Shown here piece after piece: positions 45,931 to 55,325 of a DNA stretch of 64,000 nucleotides. How positions within the stretch are numbered: position 1 is the first letter of the stretch; every line of letters starts with the position of its first letter. The stretch is from contig CALMQQ010000267.1 of assembly GCA_937871845.1 (NCBI GenBank), positions 1 to 64,000 on the forward strand, given 5' to 3'. The position numbers and the translations under genes were made by a program. Source of the stretch: an uncultured bacterium (GTDB lineage: Bacteria; Patescibacteriota; Dojkabacteria; B142; OLB20). The notes beneath the pieces are model-generated. The model made no database searches. It was not told the origin of the DNA and saw only the letters and a program-made list of their open reading frames with translations.

Positions 45931-46491
45931 TTGGAAAAAATTCTACTTGTTCATGGTGCAGGCGCTACCGAACTTTCATGGGAATCTGTATCTCGTCACT
46001 TCCCAAACTGTGTAAAGCCCACCTATTCTATTCTCGATAATTTCAAAAAAATCATGTCTGATGTGGAATCATCATTGAATGATCAAGACACATATGTCGT
46101 CGTTGGACATTCCTTTGGTGGAATCGTGGCCTATCATCTGGCACAAAAATATCCCAACATCAGAAAGGGAATTAGTATTGCAACGCCATGGGGAGGCTCC
46201 ACAATGGCACAATTAGGTTCCTATGTATGGTTAGATAACCAATTTTTTAAGAATGTCGGGAGATATGAAAATCATATCAAAATAACAAGAACCAAGGCAG
46301 TTCCAGTGCCTTGGCTCAATATTATTACTGTACGAGGAATATTCGGAAATTCAAATGATGGTGTTGTGACCGTAGCGAGTCAACGAGAGTTATATCATGA
46401 GAATGTTTATTATTATGAAGTTCCTTACAGCCACAATGAAGTATTGATGGCACCCTATTTGGTTGATCTCATCAAGTCTTTTCTCGATTGA
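45931..46491 (+). CDS. Alpha/beta hydrolase (186 aa), TTG start
   Basis: Starts KILLVHGAGATELSW, with the oxyanion-type HGAG motif. The nucleophile elbow GHSFGG has Ser61. NSNDGVVTV supplies a candidate acid Asp near 146, and the SHNEVL motif a candidate His near 167: a complete lipase/esterase-like triad. TTG start behind GAGG; the in-frame sequence offers no upstream ATG. It is the only plus-strand gene between 35721 and the right end and converges with gp41 (20-nt overlap). The substrate is unknown: host lipid, glycan ester or exopolysaccharide acetyl groups are possibilities. Confidence 0.75.
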   Translation: MEKILLVHGAGATELSWESVSRHFPNCVKPTYSILDNFKKIMSDVESSLNDQDTYVVVGHSFGGIVAYHLAQKYPNIRKGISIATPWGGSTMAQLGSYVWLDNQFFKNVGRYENHIKITRTKAVPVPWLNIITVRGIFGNSNDGVVTVASQRELYHENVYYYEVPYSHNEVLMAPYLVDLIKSFLD

Positions 46492-47878
46492 ATTTATCAA
46501 AGTTTTGTTTTGGCTTCTTTTTTGAAGCCTTCAACTTAGCCAATGGTTTTGATGAATCTCCATCGTCATCAATAACATCCTTGATCAAGCTATCTTGCGC
46601 ACTTGCTTCAAGATCGTAAAATCTCATCTTTTTCTTATCTAAACCAATCAACCAATTTTTTCTGAAATTGGTATCATTCCATCTATTCTTCAAATGTCGA
46701 ATTATCACCTGTCCTAATTTCTCCATTTCTTCGTTTGTAATCAACGCAATGAAAAAATCTGCTGTCTGTGGAAGGCCCCATGATTCTGCTGTATCATCCA
46801 AATTTAATTCACTGGAGCTATATCCTCCACGAGTAGTTTGTGTGGCAGAAACAATTGGAACATTATATTCAACTGCCAAACCACGAATTTCCTCTGCTAT
46901 TGATTTGACGATACTATAACTGTTCTGATTTCCATTGGTGAATCGTGATGAAATACAGATATTGAGATAATCAATATAGATTACATCAGGAATGAAATTC
47001 TTCTTAACTCTCAATTCTTCCAGAAGAACTCGGAAATGATGAGCACCAGCGGTTGCCGTTGGATAATTTTGAACAATCAACTTGCCGGGAGTTTTCCTCT
47101 TAATACGATCAATACCACTCAGATATGTGCTCTTGTGAGTTTTCTTTACTTCCTCAATATTGATATCAAGCAAATTGGCTTCAATGCGTTCTGAAATCAT
47201 ATCTTCGGATAATTCCAAAGTGATATACAGAACATTTTTTCCATTAAGAAGATGATTAGCAGCACAGTCACAAAGGAAGATCGATTTTCCCACACCTGTA
47301 CCAGCCATGACAATAGAGAGTGTGCCGGGACGCAATCCTCCACGCAATAATTTATTCAGATGATCAAGATGAAATGGCAGGTAAGATACTGATTCATTGT
47401 AGCGTTCGAATCTTTCTTCTGCATCTTCAATAAAATCTGTTCCTATTCTTGTATTGAAAGTCACGTTGATTGCTTCTTGAAGTAATGTTGGAATGTGATT
47501 TTTAGACAATTTCTTGTCCTTGCCATCAAGGATCGCAAGCGATTTTTGCAGGGCGAGTTCAATTGCTCGATCTTGACAAAACTCTTCCGAGATATCGATT
47601 AGCCATTCAAATTTGTCATTAGGAGGTTCCGAAGAATCGATCAGGAATTCTTTACATTCATCAAATATTTCCTGATCGATATTCTTCTCGGACAACTCGA
47701 CTGCCAAAGCCTTAATGGAAGGAAAGGCATTATATTTGATCACATAATCGAAATAGATATCAAATAATACCTGATCGGATTGTTCCTTGAAATATTCACT
47801 CTTTATATAAGGCAGAACCTTCCTTGCGAATTTTTCTTCATAAAAAAGGTTCTGTAGGATTGTTTTTGCAACACTCAA
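46472..47878 (-). CDS. 41: Replicative DNA helicase gp41-like (468 aa)
   Basis: DnaB/T4 gp41 family. Walker A is MAGTGVGKS (about residues 191-199) in a GLRPGTLSIV context; Walker B is DVIYIDYLNI; VSATQTTRGG is the H3-type motif. The hexameric helicase unwinds the fork with primase gp61. TTG start overlapping the uvsX stop (TTGA) fixes the N-terminus. The C-terminal tail is basic (KASKKKPKQNFDK). Last gene of the replication operon. Confidence 0.9.
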   Translation of the reverse strand: MSVAKTILQNLFYEEKFARKVLPYIKSEYFKEQSDQVLFDIYFDYVIKYNAFPSIKALAVELSEKNIDQEIFDECKEFLIDSSEPPNDKFEWLIDISEEFCQDRAIELALQKSLAILDGKDKKLSKNHIPTLLQEAINVTFNTRIGTDFIEDAEERFERYNESVSYLPFHLDHLNKLLRGGLRPGTLSIVMAGTGVGKSIFLCDCAANHLLNGKNVLYITLELSEDMISERIEANLLDINIEEVKKTHKSTYLSGIDRIKRKTPGKLIVQNYPTATAGAHHFRVLLEELRVKKNFIPDVIYIDYLNICISSRFTNGNQNSYSIVKSIAEEIRGLAVEYNVPIVSATQTTRGGYSSSELNLDDTAESWGLPQTADFFIALITNEEMEKLGQVIIRHLKNRWNDTNFRKNWLIGLDKKKMRFYDLEASAQDSLIKDVIDDDGDSSKPLAKLKASKKKPKQNFDKFNREKT

Positions 47879-48909
47879 TCTTGTTTCCCGTACATGTAAA
47901 ATTTCGGAGTCACTTCATTGATTGCATCAAGAACATCCTTTGTAAAGACTTGTTCTGGATTTTCATCAATTTCTTTTCCGTAAACTTTAGCACCGCCTGG
48001 AAGTTCATATTTGGTCGAAACTTTCTTCATAATTCCGACCCGTTCTGAGATTTCACGCAAACCATAATAACGATCAAGACCATCATCAAACGAAAGCTTC
48101 AATGTCACTTCTTGATTTTGCTTGGATAGACGAGACTTGAATGTGTTGACGACAATCAACTTTCCAGTGTACCTCTCATTTCGATCTAATTGTTTCTCTC
48201 TCAAGGTAAGAATGGTGTCCGCAGCATATTTCATTCCCGATCCACCACTGATCTGTTTTGGTTTATACATATCCATGGCATCATAAACATGGTTTGTAAT
48301 AATCATCGGAATTTGCATTTTAGCCATTTTCAAACGCAGAACACGAAACATGGCCTTGATAATTGGTGCCTTGGTCATGTCTCTGGTAGTGTTTTTCTTT
48401 TCATCATCTGATGAAATGTCTTCTAATTCTTTCTTTGAAGACATGGCACCAAGAGAATCCAGAATCATCAGCATTGGTTCTTCTCTGCGGCGCTTATCAG
48501 GCAATTCACTATAAGCATCCAGAAATTTTCTTGCCGTGGTACGAAACTCTTCGATTGTTTCAGGTTCCGTTCGCATAACACGAGAGACATCAATACCCCG
48601 GTCTTCAAGCATACTCTTTCGAACCGAAGATTCTGTATCGGCATAAAAAACGCCGCCCGGTGTGTTTTCCAGAAAATACTTCATCACTGAAATTGCAAAG
48701 AAGGTTTTACCCACCGTCGTCTCACCGACAAAACCAGTAGCGGAATTATTGGGAATTCCACCATAGACCAAACCAGAAGTAAGAACATTCAAGGCATAAC
48801 ATCCAGTGTCGATGTGCCCTGTAAATTCTGCTGAACCAAGACCATCAACCATCATTGATGTATCTTCATCCTTAAACGATTCTACAAACTCATTTAGAAA
48901 ACTCTTCAT
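47875..48909 (-). CDS. uvsX: UvsX recombinase, RecA family (344 aa)
   Basis: Start at 48909, one base after the polymerase stop; the longer frame would lie inside gene 43. Walker A is the variant GETTVGKT (62-69), Walker B MLMILDSLGAMSS, and ISGGSGMKYAADTIL is the L2/C-terminal ATPase region, as in T4 UvsX (391 aa). It promotes strand exchange for recombination-dependent replication. Directly downstream of gene 43 and upstream of 41. Confidence 0.9.
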   Translation of the reverse strand: MKSFLNEFVESFKDEDTSMMVDGLGSAEFTGHIDTGCYALNVLTSGLVYGGIPNNSATGFVGETTVGKTFFAISVMKYFLENTPGGVFYADTESSVRKSMLEDRGIDVSRVMRTEPETIEEFRTTARKFLDAYSELPDKRRREEPMLMILDSLGAMSSKKELEDISSDDEKKNTTRDMTKAPIIKAMFRVLRLKMAKMQIPMIITNHVYDAMDMYKPKQISGGSGMKYAADTILTLREKQLDRNERYTGKLIVVNTFKSRLSKQNQEVTLKLSFDDGLDRYYGLREISERVGIMKKVSTKYELPGGAKVYGKEIDENPEQVFTKDVLDAINEVTPKFYMYGKQD

Positions 48910-48910
48910 C

Positions 48911-51418
48911 TTACCTCGCAAAAAAATCTTCAAGACTGGTATTCTTTTCACTCGACCATCCGATAACATCAAGAATGCGATTGATTGGCTCAAGAAAAGA
49001 CTTCTCAAACATAATGTCTCTATCCACGTATTTTTCTAAGTTCATTACTGTTGGCATCACGTTATGAAATGCCATGACATTATCCTTAACAGGATTTGGT
49101 AGTGTGAGATAGCAATATTTGATTTTATCGCCATCGAACATAGGGGTCAATTGGATTAGTTTGTTTTCTTCAATAAAATGATTGTACAGGATAGCCGATC
49201 TGACTTGGATTGGAGTTCCTTTCTTATACAAAGAAGAACTATCGCTATATTTTGCAATTCCTTTTATGCCTCTTGGAAAGGCAATTTCTTCAAGAGGCAG
49301 AGTTCTAAATTCTTCTCGAAATTTGATGATGAATTCTTGAACTGTTTCCTCATCAGTAGTCATAATCAATTTAGCAACTTCTTCAATTTTCTTTCGACAA
49401 GCAGATGGTGTTGATGACCTCACACTTTCCAAACCAGTAATACTGATTTGAGGCTCATGATAGCGAACACCTTCTTTATCCCATGTGTTGAGAATGTATC
49501 GTTTCTTGCCTGTCCAAATTCCGTTCTGACAAATACTCTCCCGCTTCATTGTCATCAATTGATATTTGGCATTCATCCCTTCCTGCAATTCGACATATGA
49601 AGATTCAATGAATGGTTCGATCTTTTCTTTCACAAACATATCCAAAGCATCAACGATGTCTTCGGGCTTCCCATCTCCATAATATTTCTTAACCAACGGA
49701 CCAAGATTCAAATACACCGAATCTGTATCGCAGGCGATAATATAATCAACATCTTTGGTTCCGATCAACTTATTGAGAAATCCATTCAATTTTTTCTCAA
49801 TCCATTGAATGGCTAATTGGCCTCCCATAGTGATGGCTTCTGCATTATCATGCGAATAGAAACGAAAGAATTCATTGGTCAACACACCATAACAAGCATT
49901 GAGAAAAATCTTTCGATTCAATTGTCCATTGTTGTATTTCGAGATTAATTTATCCAAGCGTTTCTTTTCTTTTTCATCGCTTGCATTTTCCTTGTCTTGT
50001 TTACAAACAAGCATCTTCTTTTTGAATTGCGTTCTTTCGTCATAGAGTTTTTCCATGAGCCGAGGAAGCAATCCATCAAAATCTCTTGTGAACAAGCAAC
50101 GATTAGCGGAAGCAATAAAATTAACTTCCTCAAGATATTTCTTGTCTGGAAAATTCTCATTAAGAATGCTTGGAATTGTATAGGTGGCATCTAGCCATTT
50201 GCCTCTAAAGGTTTCTGGAGAGATGTTGTATTGGCGAATAAGATGAGGATAGAGCGAATTCAGATCGCATGACACAACCCAATCATACATTCCGACAATG
50301 GGATGCTTAACAAAACCACCAACCAACTCTTCTCTTTCGATATCATCGAATGATGATTTGGGAGGAAAAACAATCTTATCCTTGATCAATTCATTGAAGA
50401 TGTTCACTTCCCATGGTTTCACAGAACCAAGCATATCTTCATAATTGCACTTGAAAGAATAAGCCATCGAAAATATCAGTTCGATTAATTTCAACTTGTC
50501 TTCAAGACGCTCCACAAGTGTAACGTCTCTAACGTTATAGGCCATGAATTTTTGATGATTTTCTCGATAGAAGGTATTCAGGTTTTCATATTCAGAATAA
50601 TCCAGTTTCTTTTCACCCAATTCCATTTGAGCAATGTAATCGAGCGAATAAGATTCGCGTGGAACGAATGTGAGTTTCTTATAGATCAACATATAATCAA
50701 GAATAGATATACCTAATGGATAAAACCACTCATCCCATCCGCCCCTATTAGCAACTCTTCTTTCTTTAAGAATTTTCCATGGCGATAACCGCTTGGCTGT
50801 ATCAACATCAAAAACAGCCACGATTCTATTGACAAGATATGGAATATCGAATCCCTTGATGTTCCATCCACCAATACAATCAGGATCAAAATATTCCCAT
50901 GTATCAAGAAACTTGAGGATTAATTCTTGTTCATCATCACATCTGATATAGGTAATGTTTTGTGGCGGATCGAATTCACCATAACCAAAGGCGACAATTT
51001 CACCCATACACGAGATAGTAATGGCAGTAATTGGTTTGTTGGCGGTGGCGATGTTGGGCATTCCTTCATCGGCAACCGTTTCAATATCAATTGTAGCTAG
51101 ACGAATTTTAGATTCGTCATAATCGATATGTTCTTCATACTTTTCATTGATATAGGTATATTGAAACGATTCAAAGCCATATAGTTTAGAATTTTCAATC
51201 GATGAATATTCTTTAATGGTTGATCTGGCATCCCAAATGGTATCGAATTTTTTAGGCTTTACTGATTTGCCATGAAGAGTTCGATACTCACTTGGTTTGT
51301 TTGTTTCAAAATATAATGTGGGCTTGTATTTGACCTTTTTCTTAAACCTCTTTCCGTTTTCAATTCCTCTTACAAGAATGTAATTACCAATTAAGTCTAC
51401 GTTAGTGTAAAAATTCAA
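48911..51418 (-). CDS. 43: Family B DNA polymerase gp43-like (835 aa)
   Basis: 3'-5' exonuclease motif I ATIDIET (Asp111, Glu113). Polymerase motif A is DLNSLYPHLIRQYNISPET (about 385-403), motif B KIFLNACYGVLTNEF, and motif C IIACDTDSVYL (about 563). The C-terminus ends in a short hydrophobic-aromatic peptide (TSLEDFFAR), the position where T4 gp43 binds the gp45 clamp. Length is a little shorter than T4 (898). Its start overlaps the mazG stop. Confidence 0.95.
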   Translation of the reverse strand: MNFYTNVDLIGNYILVRGIENGKRFKKKVKYKPTLYFETNKPSEYRTLHGKSVKPKKFDTIWDARSTIKEYSSIENSKLYGFESFQYTYINEKYEEHIDYDESKIRLATIDIETVADEGMPNIATANKPITAITISCMGEIVAFGYGEFDPPQNITYIRCDDEQELILKFLDTWEYFDPDCIGGWNIKGFDIPYLVNRIVAVFDVDTAKRLSPWKILKERRVANRGGWDEWFYPLGISILDYMLIYKKLTFVPRESYSLDYIAQMELGEKKLDYSEYENLNTFYRENHQKFMAYNVRDVTLVERLEDKLKLIELIFSMAYSFKCNYEDMLGSVKPWEVNIFNELIKDKIVFPPKSSFDDIEREELVGGFVKHPIVGMYDWVVSCDLNSLYPHLIRQYNISPETFRGKWLDATYTIPSILNENFPDKKYLEEVNFIASANRCLFTRDFDGLLPRLMEKLYDERTQFKKKMLVCKQDKENASDEKEKKRLDKLISKYNNGQLNRKIFLNACYGVLTNEFFRFYSHDNAEAITMGGQLAIQWIEKKLNGFLNKLIGTKDVDYIIACDTDSVYLNLGPLVKKYYGDGKPEDIVDALDMFVKEKIEPFIESSYVELQEGMNAKYQLMTMKRESICQNGIWTGKKRYILNTWDKEGVRYHEPQISITGLESVRSSTPSACRKKIEEVAKLIMTTDEETVQEFIIKFREEFRTLPLEEIAFPRGIKGIAKYSDSSSLYKKGTPIQVRSAILYNHFIEENKLIQLTPMFDGDKIKYCYLTLPNPVKDNVMAFHNVMPTVMNLEKYVDRDIMFEKSFLEPINRILDVIGWSSEKNTSLEDFFAR

Positions 51419-51777
51419 CGATTGTCTCCGCTACCTTTCAAAACCCCTCTTTTTTTCCTATCCATCAATTTTTCAATGTTCATTTCAGCGATCTTATGAA
51501 GATCGTATCCGAGAGCATCCGCCAAACGAGCCGTATACCACAAACAATCCGATAATTCAGATGCCATATCTTCCTTATTCAGCACCTTATCACCGCGTAA
51601 AATTTTCTTGACTTTGTTAGCCAACTCTCCGGCTTCACCAACAAGTCCGAGAGTTAGATATTCTAATTCCTTTTCCTTTGGATAGACTGCTGTCTGTGCT
51701 GTCAAATATTGATAATGATCAAATTCAGCGATTGAATAGGCTTCATCATCATATTCATAAACTACTTCATTAGTCAT
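51415..51777 (-). CDS. mazG: MazG-like nucleotide pyrophosphohydrolase (120 aa)
   Basis: The all-alpha NTP-PPase motif is complete: GEAGELANKVKK (Glu48, Glu51) and SELSDCLWY (Glu74, Asp77). These enzymes hydrolyse dNTPs or (p)ppGpp-like nucleotides; phage versions are common in marine T4-like phages. Unusually it is wedged between regA and 43. Coupled on both sides by short overlaps. Confidence 0.85.
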   Translation of the reverse strand: MTNEVVYEYDDEAYSIAEFDHYQYLTAQTAVYPKEKELEYLTLGLVGEAGELANKVKKILRGDKVLNKEDMASELSDCLWYTARLADALGYDLHKIAEMNIEKLMDRKKRGVLKGSGDNR

Positions 51778-52180
51778 TGTTTATTTTCCTTTTCTTGGAG
51801 AAATGATAATTGGAATGCAGTTTCCAATCATTTTTTTCTTTATAACTTACGATCTTGATTCCTCGCAATGGCATCTTACTGATCTTGTCTGGATTCTTAA
51901 TCTTCAAAAGTTTCCATTGGAATAGAAGATTTGCAATCTTATCACGAACCTCACAATCTTCATCTGTTATATTGATATCATAACCATCCAATGAAAGAAG
52001 CTCAGTATAATGAATAATCACATATCTTCCTTGTTTGTGTAAGATATGGCAGATTTGTGATAATGTTTTATCGCCCTTGACCTTGCCGATTCTTGTCAGT
52101 GTTTCGACAATCTTCAAAAAATCTTCTGGTGTATTAAGAACTACCTCAATTCCATAACCAGAAAAAATATCATCATTCAT
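51770..52180 (-). CDS. regA: RegA translational repressor (136 aa)
   Basis: IEVVLNTPEDFLKIVETLTRIG and LSQICHILHKQGRYVIIHYTELL (about residues 11-62), then LFQWKLLKI and NDWKLHSNY at the C-terminus, match T4 RegA (122 aa) throughout. RegA binds mRNA around start codons of early genes, including its own clamp-loader operon, and represses their translation. Overlaps gp62 by 8 nt. Confidence 0.9.
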   Translation of the reverse strand: MNDDIFSGYGIEVVLNTPEDFLKIVETLTRIGKVKGDKTLSQICHILHKQGRYVIIHYTELLSLDGYDINITDEDCEVRDKIANLLFQWKLLKIKNPDKISKMPLRGIKIVSYKEKNDWKLHSNYHFSKKRKINND

Positions 52181-52655
52181 TTATAACACCGCCTTTGTTG
52201 TTTATTTTTTCAATAATTTGTTCTAATTGTTTTTTTGTAAGGGCGTTGATTATATCTTCAGCACATTGCCGTTTACAAGAATATTTTTCCTGTATCATTC
52301 TTACGATTTCATATGGCTGTTTATTTTTTGGCCATTTGACTCGTGTTCTTTTTCGAGCCGGGATGACCTGCATCAAGAAATCATACTGCATTTTTGGTGA
52401 ATATGTATATAGCTTGTTAGCTTCATTCACCAACAATAAACAATCAGGAAAATATGAGATTGCTTTATGTATGATTACCCAAGCACTTCGAAAGAATTTT
52501 TCTTCTTTCTCATCCACCATAAGATATTTCTTGGTGGTTGTTATCGAGTCGATATAATCAAAAACTCGCAACATAAAATCTTTTTCTTGATCTTCTGTTG
52601 TCTCGTTTTCGTCATCATCAATTAAAAGAACCTTATCTGCCGCTATCTTTTTCAT
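52173..52655 (-). CDS. 62: Clamp loader small subunit gp62-like (160 aa)
   Basis: Weakly conserved but recognisable by FPDCLLLVNEANKLYTYS and YDFLMQVIPARKRTRVKWPK (about residues 68-112), which parallel T4 gp62 FPECMPAVYAMNL and YLMAAVPRGKRYGKW, and by position between 44 and regA. It forms the clamp loader with four gp44 subunits. The acidic N-terminus (LLIDDDENETTEDQ) replaces the T4 N-terminal region. Confidence 0.85.
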   Translation of the reverse strand: MKKIAADKVLLIDDDENETTEDQEKDFMLRVFDYIDSITTTKKYLMVDEKEEKFFRSAWVIIHKAISYFPDCLLLVNEANKLYTYSPKMQYDFLMQVIPARKRTRVKWPKNKQPYEIVRMIQEKYSCKRQCAEDIINALTKKQLEQIIEKINNKGGVINE

Positions 52656-52833
52656 TTTCTAATTCATCTGCACAATAATTACATATTTTCATTTCTAGAG
52701 TCTCATATCCATCAGTATCATCATTGATGACTTTGTAATGGATTATATTGGAAGTTTCCCTGATCCGACCTCCACAAAGACCACAATTACCATAATCTTT
52801 TTTGAACCAATCTTCCCAAAACCAACGCTTCAT
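52633..52833 (-). CDS. Zinc-motif protein (66 aa) between 44 and 62
   Basis: Two Cys pairs, CGLCGG (about 17-22) and CNYCADEL (about 51-58), form a likely zinc knuckle. ATG overlaps the stop of gene 44 (ATGA). It is an insertion into the otherwise conserved 44-62 pair. Function unknown; a clamp-loader accessory or an early regulator would both fit the position. Confidence 0.7.
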   Translation of the reverse strand: MKRWFWEDWFKKDYGNCGLCGGRIRETSNIIHYKVINDDTDGYETLEMKICNYCADELENEKDSGR

Positions 52834-53786
52834 TTAAATTCACATTCCGACATGATGGTAATCAGTCCCGCTGCCAAATTAATTTCTTGGTTCAAAACGA
52901 ACGCAGATGAATATTCATAATCTCGCATTGTCACTAACATTTGTGCAATACCGGAAGGTTTTAGATAATCATCAGCCATTCCATACATGGTCGAAAAAAC
53001 ATCCGAAATATTCATGAATGAATTTTCAGCCGACCATTTTCTTACTGCATTAAGGTCTTGCTTGGACATTGAATCAAACAACGATTTTACATCACTTTCA
53101 ACTGCTACAGATGCAAGAATGCCAGAATCAATTGTTCCGTTTCGATTTGCATATCCCTGCAATTGGTTTAGAGTTTTACGAAAGTCTGGAAAGTTTTCAT
53201 TAATAACTTCAGCAAGAACTGTCTTGTTGAATTTGACATTTTCATTCTTAAGAATGAGACATGCTCGTTCAAAAAAACTAGCTGCAAGATCGATCTGTTC
53301 TTCCTCATCAACCAATGAGAAATCAACTGTAGTGCATCGAGAGCGAATGGCCGGAAGAATTCTAGTAACGTAGTTGCATGTCAAAATGAAACCACAATTC
53401 TTGGAAAACTCTTCCATGAAATTACGCAAAGCTGGTTGTGTGGCATGTGTCAGATAATCTGCTTCATCAATAATCACATATTTTCGTTTTCCATTCAACG
53501 AAACAGACGACGCATAACCCTGCACATTAACTCGTAAATTATCAATACCACCATCCAATGATCCATTTATCACATAACAATCAGCATCCAGTTCATTACA
53601 CATTGCGAGCGCAATGGTCGTCTTTCCAATTCCCGGTTGTCCTGATAGGAGTAGGTTCGGGATTTTTTCCGAGTTTACGAAATTCTGAAAGACTGCCTTC
53701 AATCGTTCTGGCAAAATTACATCTTCGATCTTTCGTGGTCGATACTTTTGTGGCCACGAAATTTCGTCTTCATCAAATTCAATCAT
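52830..53786 (-). CDS. 44: Clamp loader ATPase gp44-like (318 aa)
   Basis: Start at 53786 behind AGGAA; an in-frame TTG two codons earlier is less likely. AAA+ motifs: WPQKYRPRKIEDVILP near the N-terminus, Walker A GQPGIGKTT (49-57), Walker B IIDEAD (about 105-110), sensor 1 ILTCNY, arginine finger SRC (149-151). Loads the gp45 ring. Length equals T4 gp44 (319). Confidence 0.95.
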   Translation of the reverse strand: MIEFDEDEISWPQKYRPRKIEDVILPERLKAVFQNFVNSEKIPNLLLSGQPGIGKTTIALAMCNELDADCYVINGSLDGGIDNLRVNVQGYASSVSLNGKRKYVIIDEADYLTHATQPALRNFMEEFSKNCGFILTCNYVTRILPAIRSRCTTVDFSLVDEEEQIDLAASFFERACLILKNENVKFNKTVLAEVINENFPDFRKTLNQLQGYANRNGTIDSGILASVAVESDVKSLFDSMSKQDLNAVRKWSAENSFMNISDVFSTMYGMADDYLKPSGIAQMLVTMRDYEYSSAFVLNQEINLAAGLITIMSECEFK

Positions 53787-53808
53787 TTTCAATTCCTAAG
53801 ATAGTGCT

Positions 53809-54474
53809 TCAATCTACTGTTGAATTCTTTTCAACTACGATGAAATACTCGACATCCTTACTCACAAATTGAGCGAGTTTCTTGAAGCTGATCTTTACCT
53901 TATAATCATCAGGAAGCATTTTCAAATTCTCTACCTTGAAGATCATCTTGAAACGCTTCTTACTGCCTTCAAACTCACCGATATTATCTCTATAGATATC
54001 ATTTGATGGTTTGGCCGAATTGCTTGTTTCAATGAAAATATTTTCTCCATCGCCAGTAATAGCAATCTCTGGCATACCAAGAACACTTGCTGCCTTCATA
54101 GCAGCAGACAATGCCTTATTGGTCAGAACAAAACTGACATCTGTCTTGGTCATACTAATACCATTGACCGGAGGTTGCATGATATGTTCTGGATCAGCAA
54201 AGCCATAATTGATTGATCTGGATTCCTTATCCGAAGAGATGCAAAGCTTCTGATCATCAATTTCAATCTTGTATTCGGGAATTAATGCCAGAACACCAAA
54301 CAAGCGAGGGAGTTCATAGATGGCAAACTCATCACTAATCTCATCTTCAATATTAGCTTTGGCATAAATTTTCTTGCCGGGAGAAATGGTTGCTATTGTC
54401 TTTCCGGGCCGAAAAACTATTGATTGATTGATAGACGAAAAGTTTTTCAGAATGTTAAGAGTGCGATCATTCAT
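53809..54474 (-). CDS. 45: Sliding clamp gp45-like (221 aa)
   Basis: Start at 54474 (MNDRTLNILKNFSSINQSIVF). FRPGKTIATISPGKKIYAKA and FAIYELPRLFGVLALI (about residues 20-75) and a C-terminal FSKDVEYF-like strand follow the T4 gp45 pattern (228 aa). Trimeric processivity ring for gp43 and, in T4, the mobile activator of late transcription, which fits the late boxes in this window. Overlaps the upstream P-loop gene by 8 nt. Confidence 0.9.
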   Translation of the reverse strand: MNDRTLNILKNFSSINQSIVFRPGKTIATISPGKKIYAKANIEDEISDEFAIYELPRLFGVLALIPEYKIEIDDQKLCISSDKESRSINYGFADPEHIMQPPVNGISMTKTDVSFVLTNKALSAAMKAASVLGMPEIAITGDGENIFIETSNSAKPSNDIYRDNIGEFEGSKKRFKMIFKVENLKMLPDDYKVKISFKKLAQFVSKDVEYFIVVEKNSTVD

Positions 54475-55027
54475 CTTTAATTGATTCAATTTTCTCTCCA
54501 ATAATCTTTAGAATACGATCCGCTGTTTCATCATGTCGAACATCTGTATAATCAATGTTATGAACATTCAACAGGTTTTTGATGGTTTTATCAATAAAGA
54601 GCGCAGAGGACTCATTCTCATTGCGTCCTTCGGTCACATATTTTCGGTTCCCTCTTTCTACAAAAAAGTTGATGCTTGGAACCTGACGATGGATATTCAG
54701 AATCAGTTCCTTAAGATGATACTTCCATCCCTGATCGAAATATTTCGTAACTCCGCCCTCAAGATAATGCAATTGGAGAAGTAATGGAGAATCTGTGATG
54801 ATGTAATCAACCTTATCTATCAAACTATAGATTCGATGATGTTGTTCACCAAAAACGTATATCTGATCACTCAAATCATTGAATGATTCTTTCCAAGTCA
54901 ACTCTTTTGCAAACTCAGGAACAAATTCGACATTATAACGAAGCTCTTTCATTAAACCAAAAAGCTTAGTTGATAATGTCGATTTGCCAGCACCCGGACC
55001 AGCGAAGAAATTAACAACCGCAGTCAT
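54467..55027 (-). CDS. P-loop NTPase / kinase-like protein (186 aa)
   Basis: Start at 55027 (MTAVVNFFAGPGAGKST): Walker A GPGAGKST at about residues 10-17. YIITDSPLLLQLHY (about 96-109) is a Walker B-like strand with Asp, and FVERGNRKYVTEGRNENE resembles a lid with Arg residues. The pattern is of AAA_28-type nucleotide/small-molecule kinases found in T4-like phages. Substrate unknown. Confidence 0.7.
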   Translation of the reverse strand: MTAVVNFFAGPGAGKSTLSTKLFGLMKELRYNVEFVPEFAKELTWKESFNDLSDQIYVFGEQHHRIYSLIDKVDYIITDSPLLLQLHYLEGGVTKYFDQGWKYHLKELILNIHRQVPSINFFVERGNRKYVTEGRNENESSALFIDKTIKNLLNVHNIDYTDVRHDETADRILKIIGEKIESIKDE

Positions 55028-55325
55028 CACAACCACATTCTTTAATGAATGGTGCTCTCTCCACTAATGTTAATCCGTGTTCATAAAAAGTATGATGTCC
55101 CGAATCATATGGTCTAACATCATATGAATATTGTCCATTACTATTATTGACAACAGTGATACCAATAACCAAAGCGCATACTGTTTCCGAGTTCAAATCT
55201 AGATAAGAAACAATATCTCCAATGTTAAATTTTGGCTTAGAATGTACACGAAAATTTTTTTCAACCTTTGATCGAAACTCTTCTGTTGAAATTTCCACCT
55301 TTTCAATTCTTCTAACAGCAATCAT
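55011..55325 (-). CDS. Hypothetical protein with Cys-rich tail (104 aa)
   Basis: Central FNIGDIVSYLDLNSETVCALVIG and SYDVRPYDSGHHTFYEHGLTLVE resemble small beta-barrel phage proteins. The C-terminus CGCDDCGC may bind metal. ATG overlaps the TAA of the glycosyltransferase gene (TAATG). Function unknown. Confidence 0.65.
   Translation of the reverse strand: MIAVRRIEKVEISTEEFRSKVEKNFRVHSKPKFNIGDIVSYLDLNSETVCALVIGITVVNNSNGQYSYDVRPYDSGHHTFYEHGLTLVERAPFIKECGCDDCGC

Noticed and set aside
45914-45931. ATG at 45914 as start of the hydrolase
   Set aside because: It is out of frame with the hydrolase; the TTG at 45931 is in frame and has a GAGG ribosome site.
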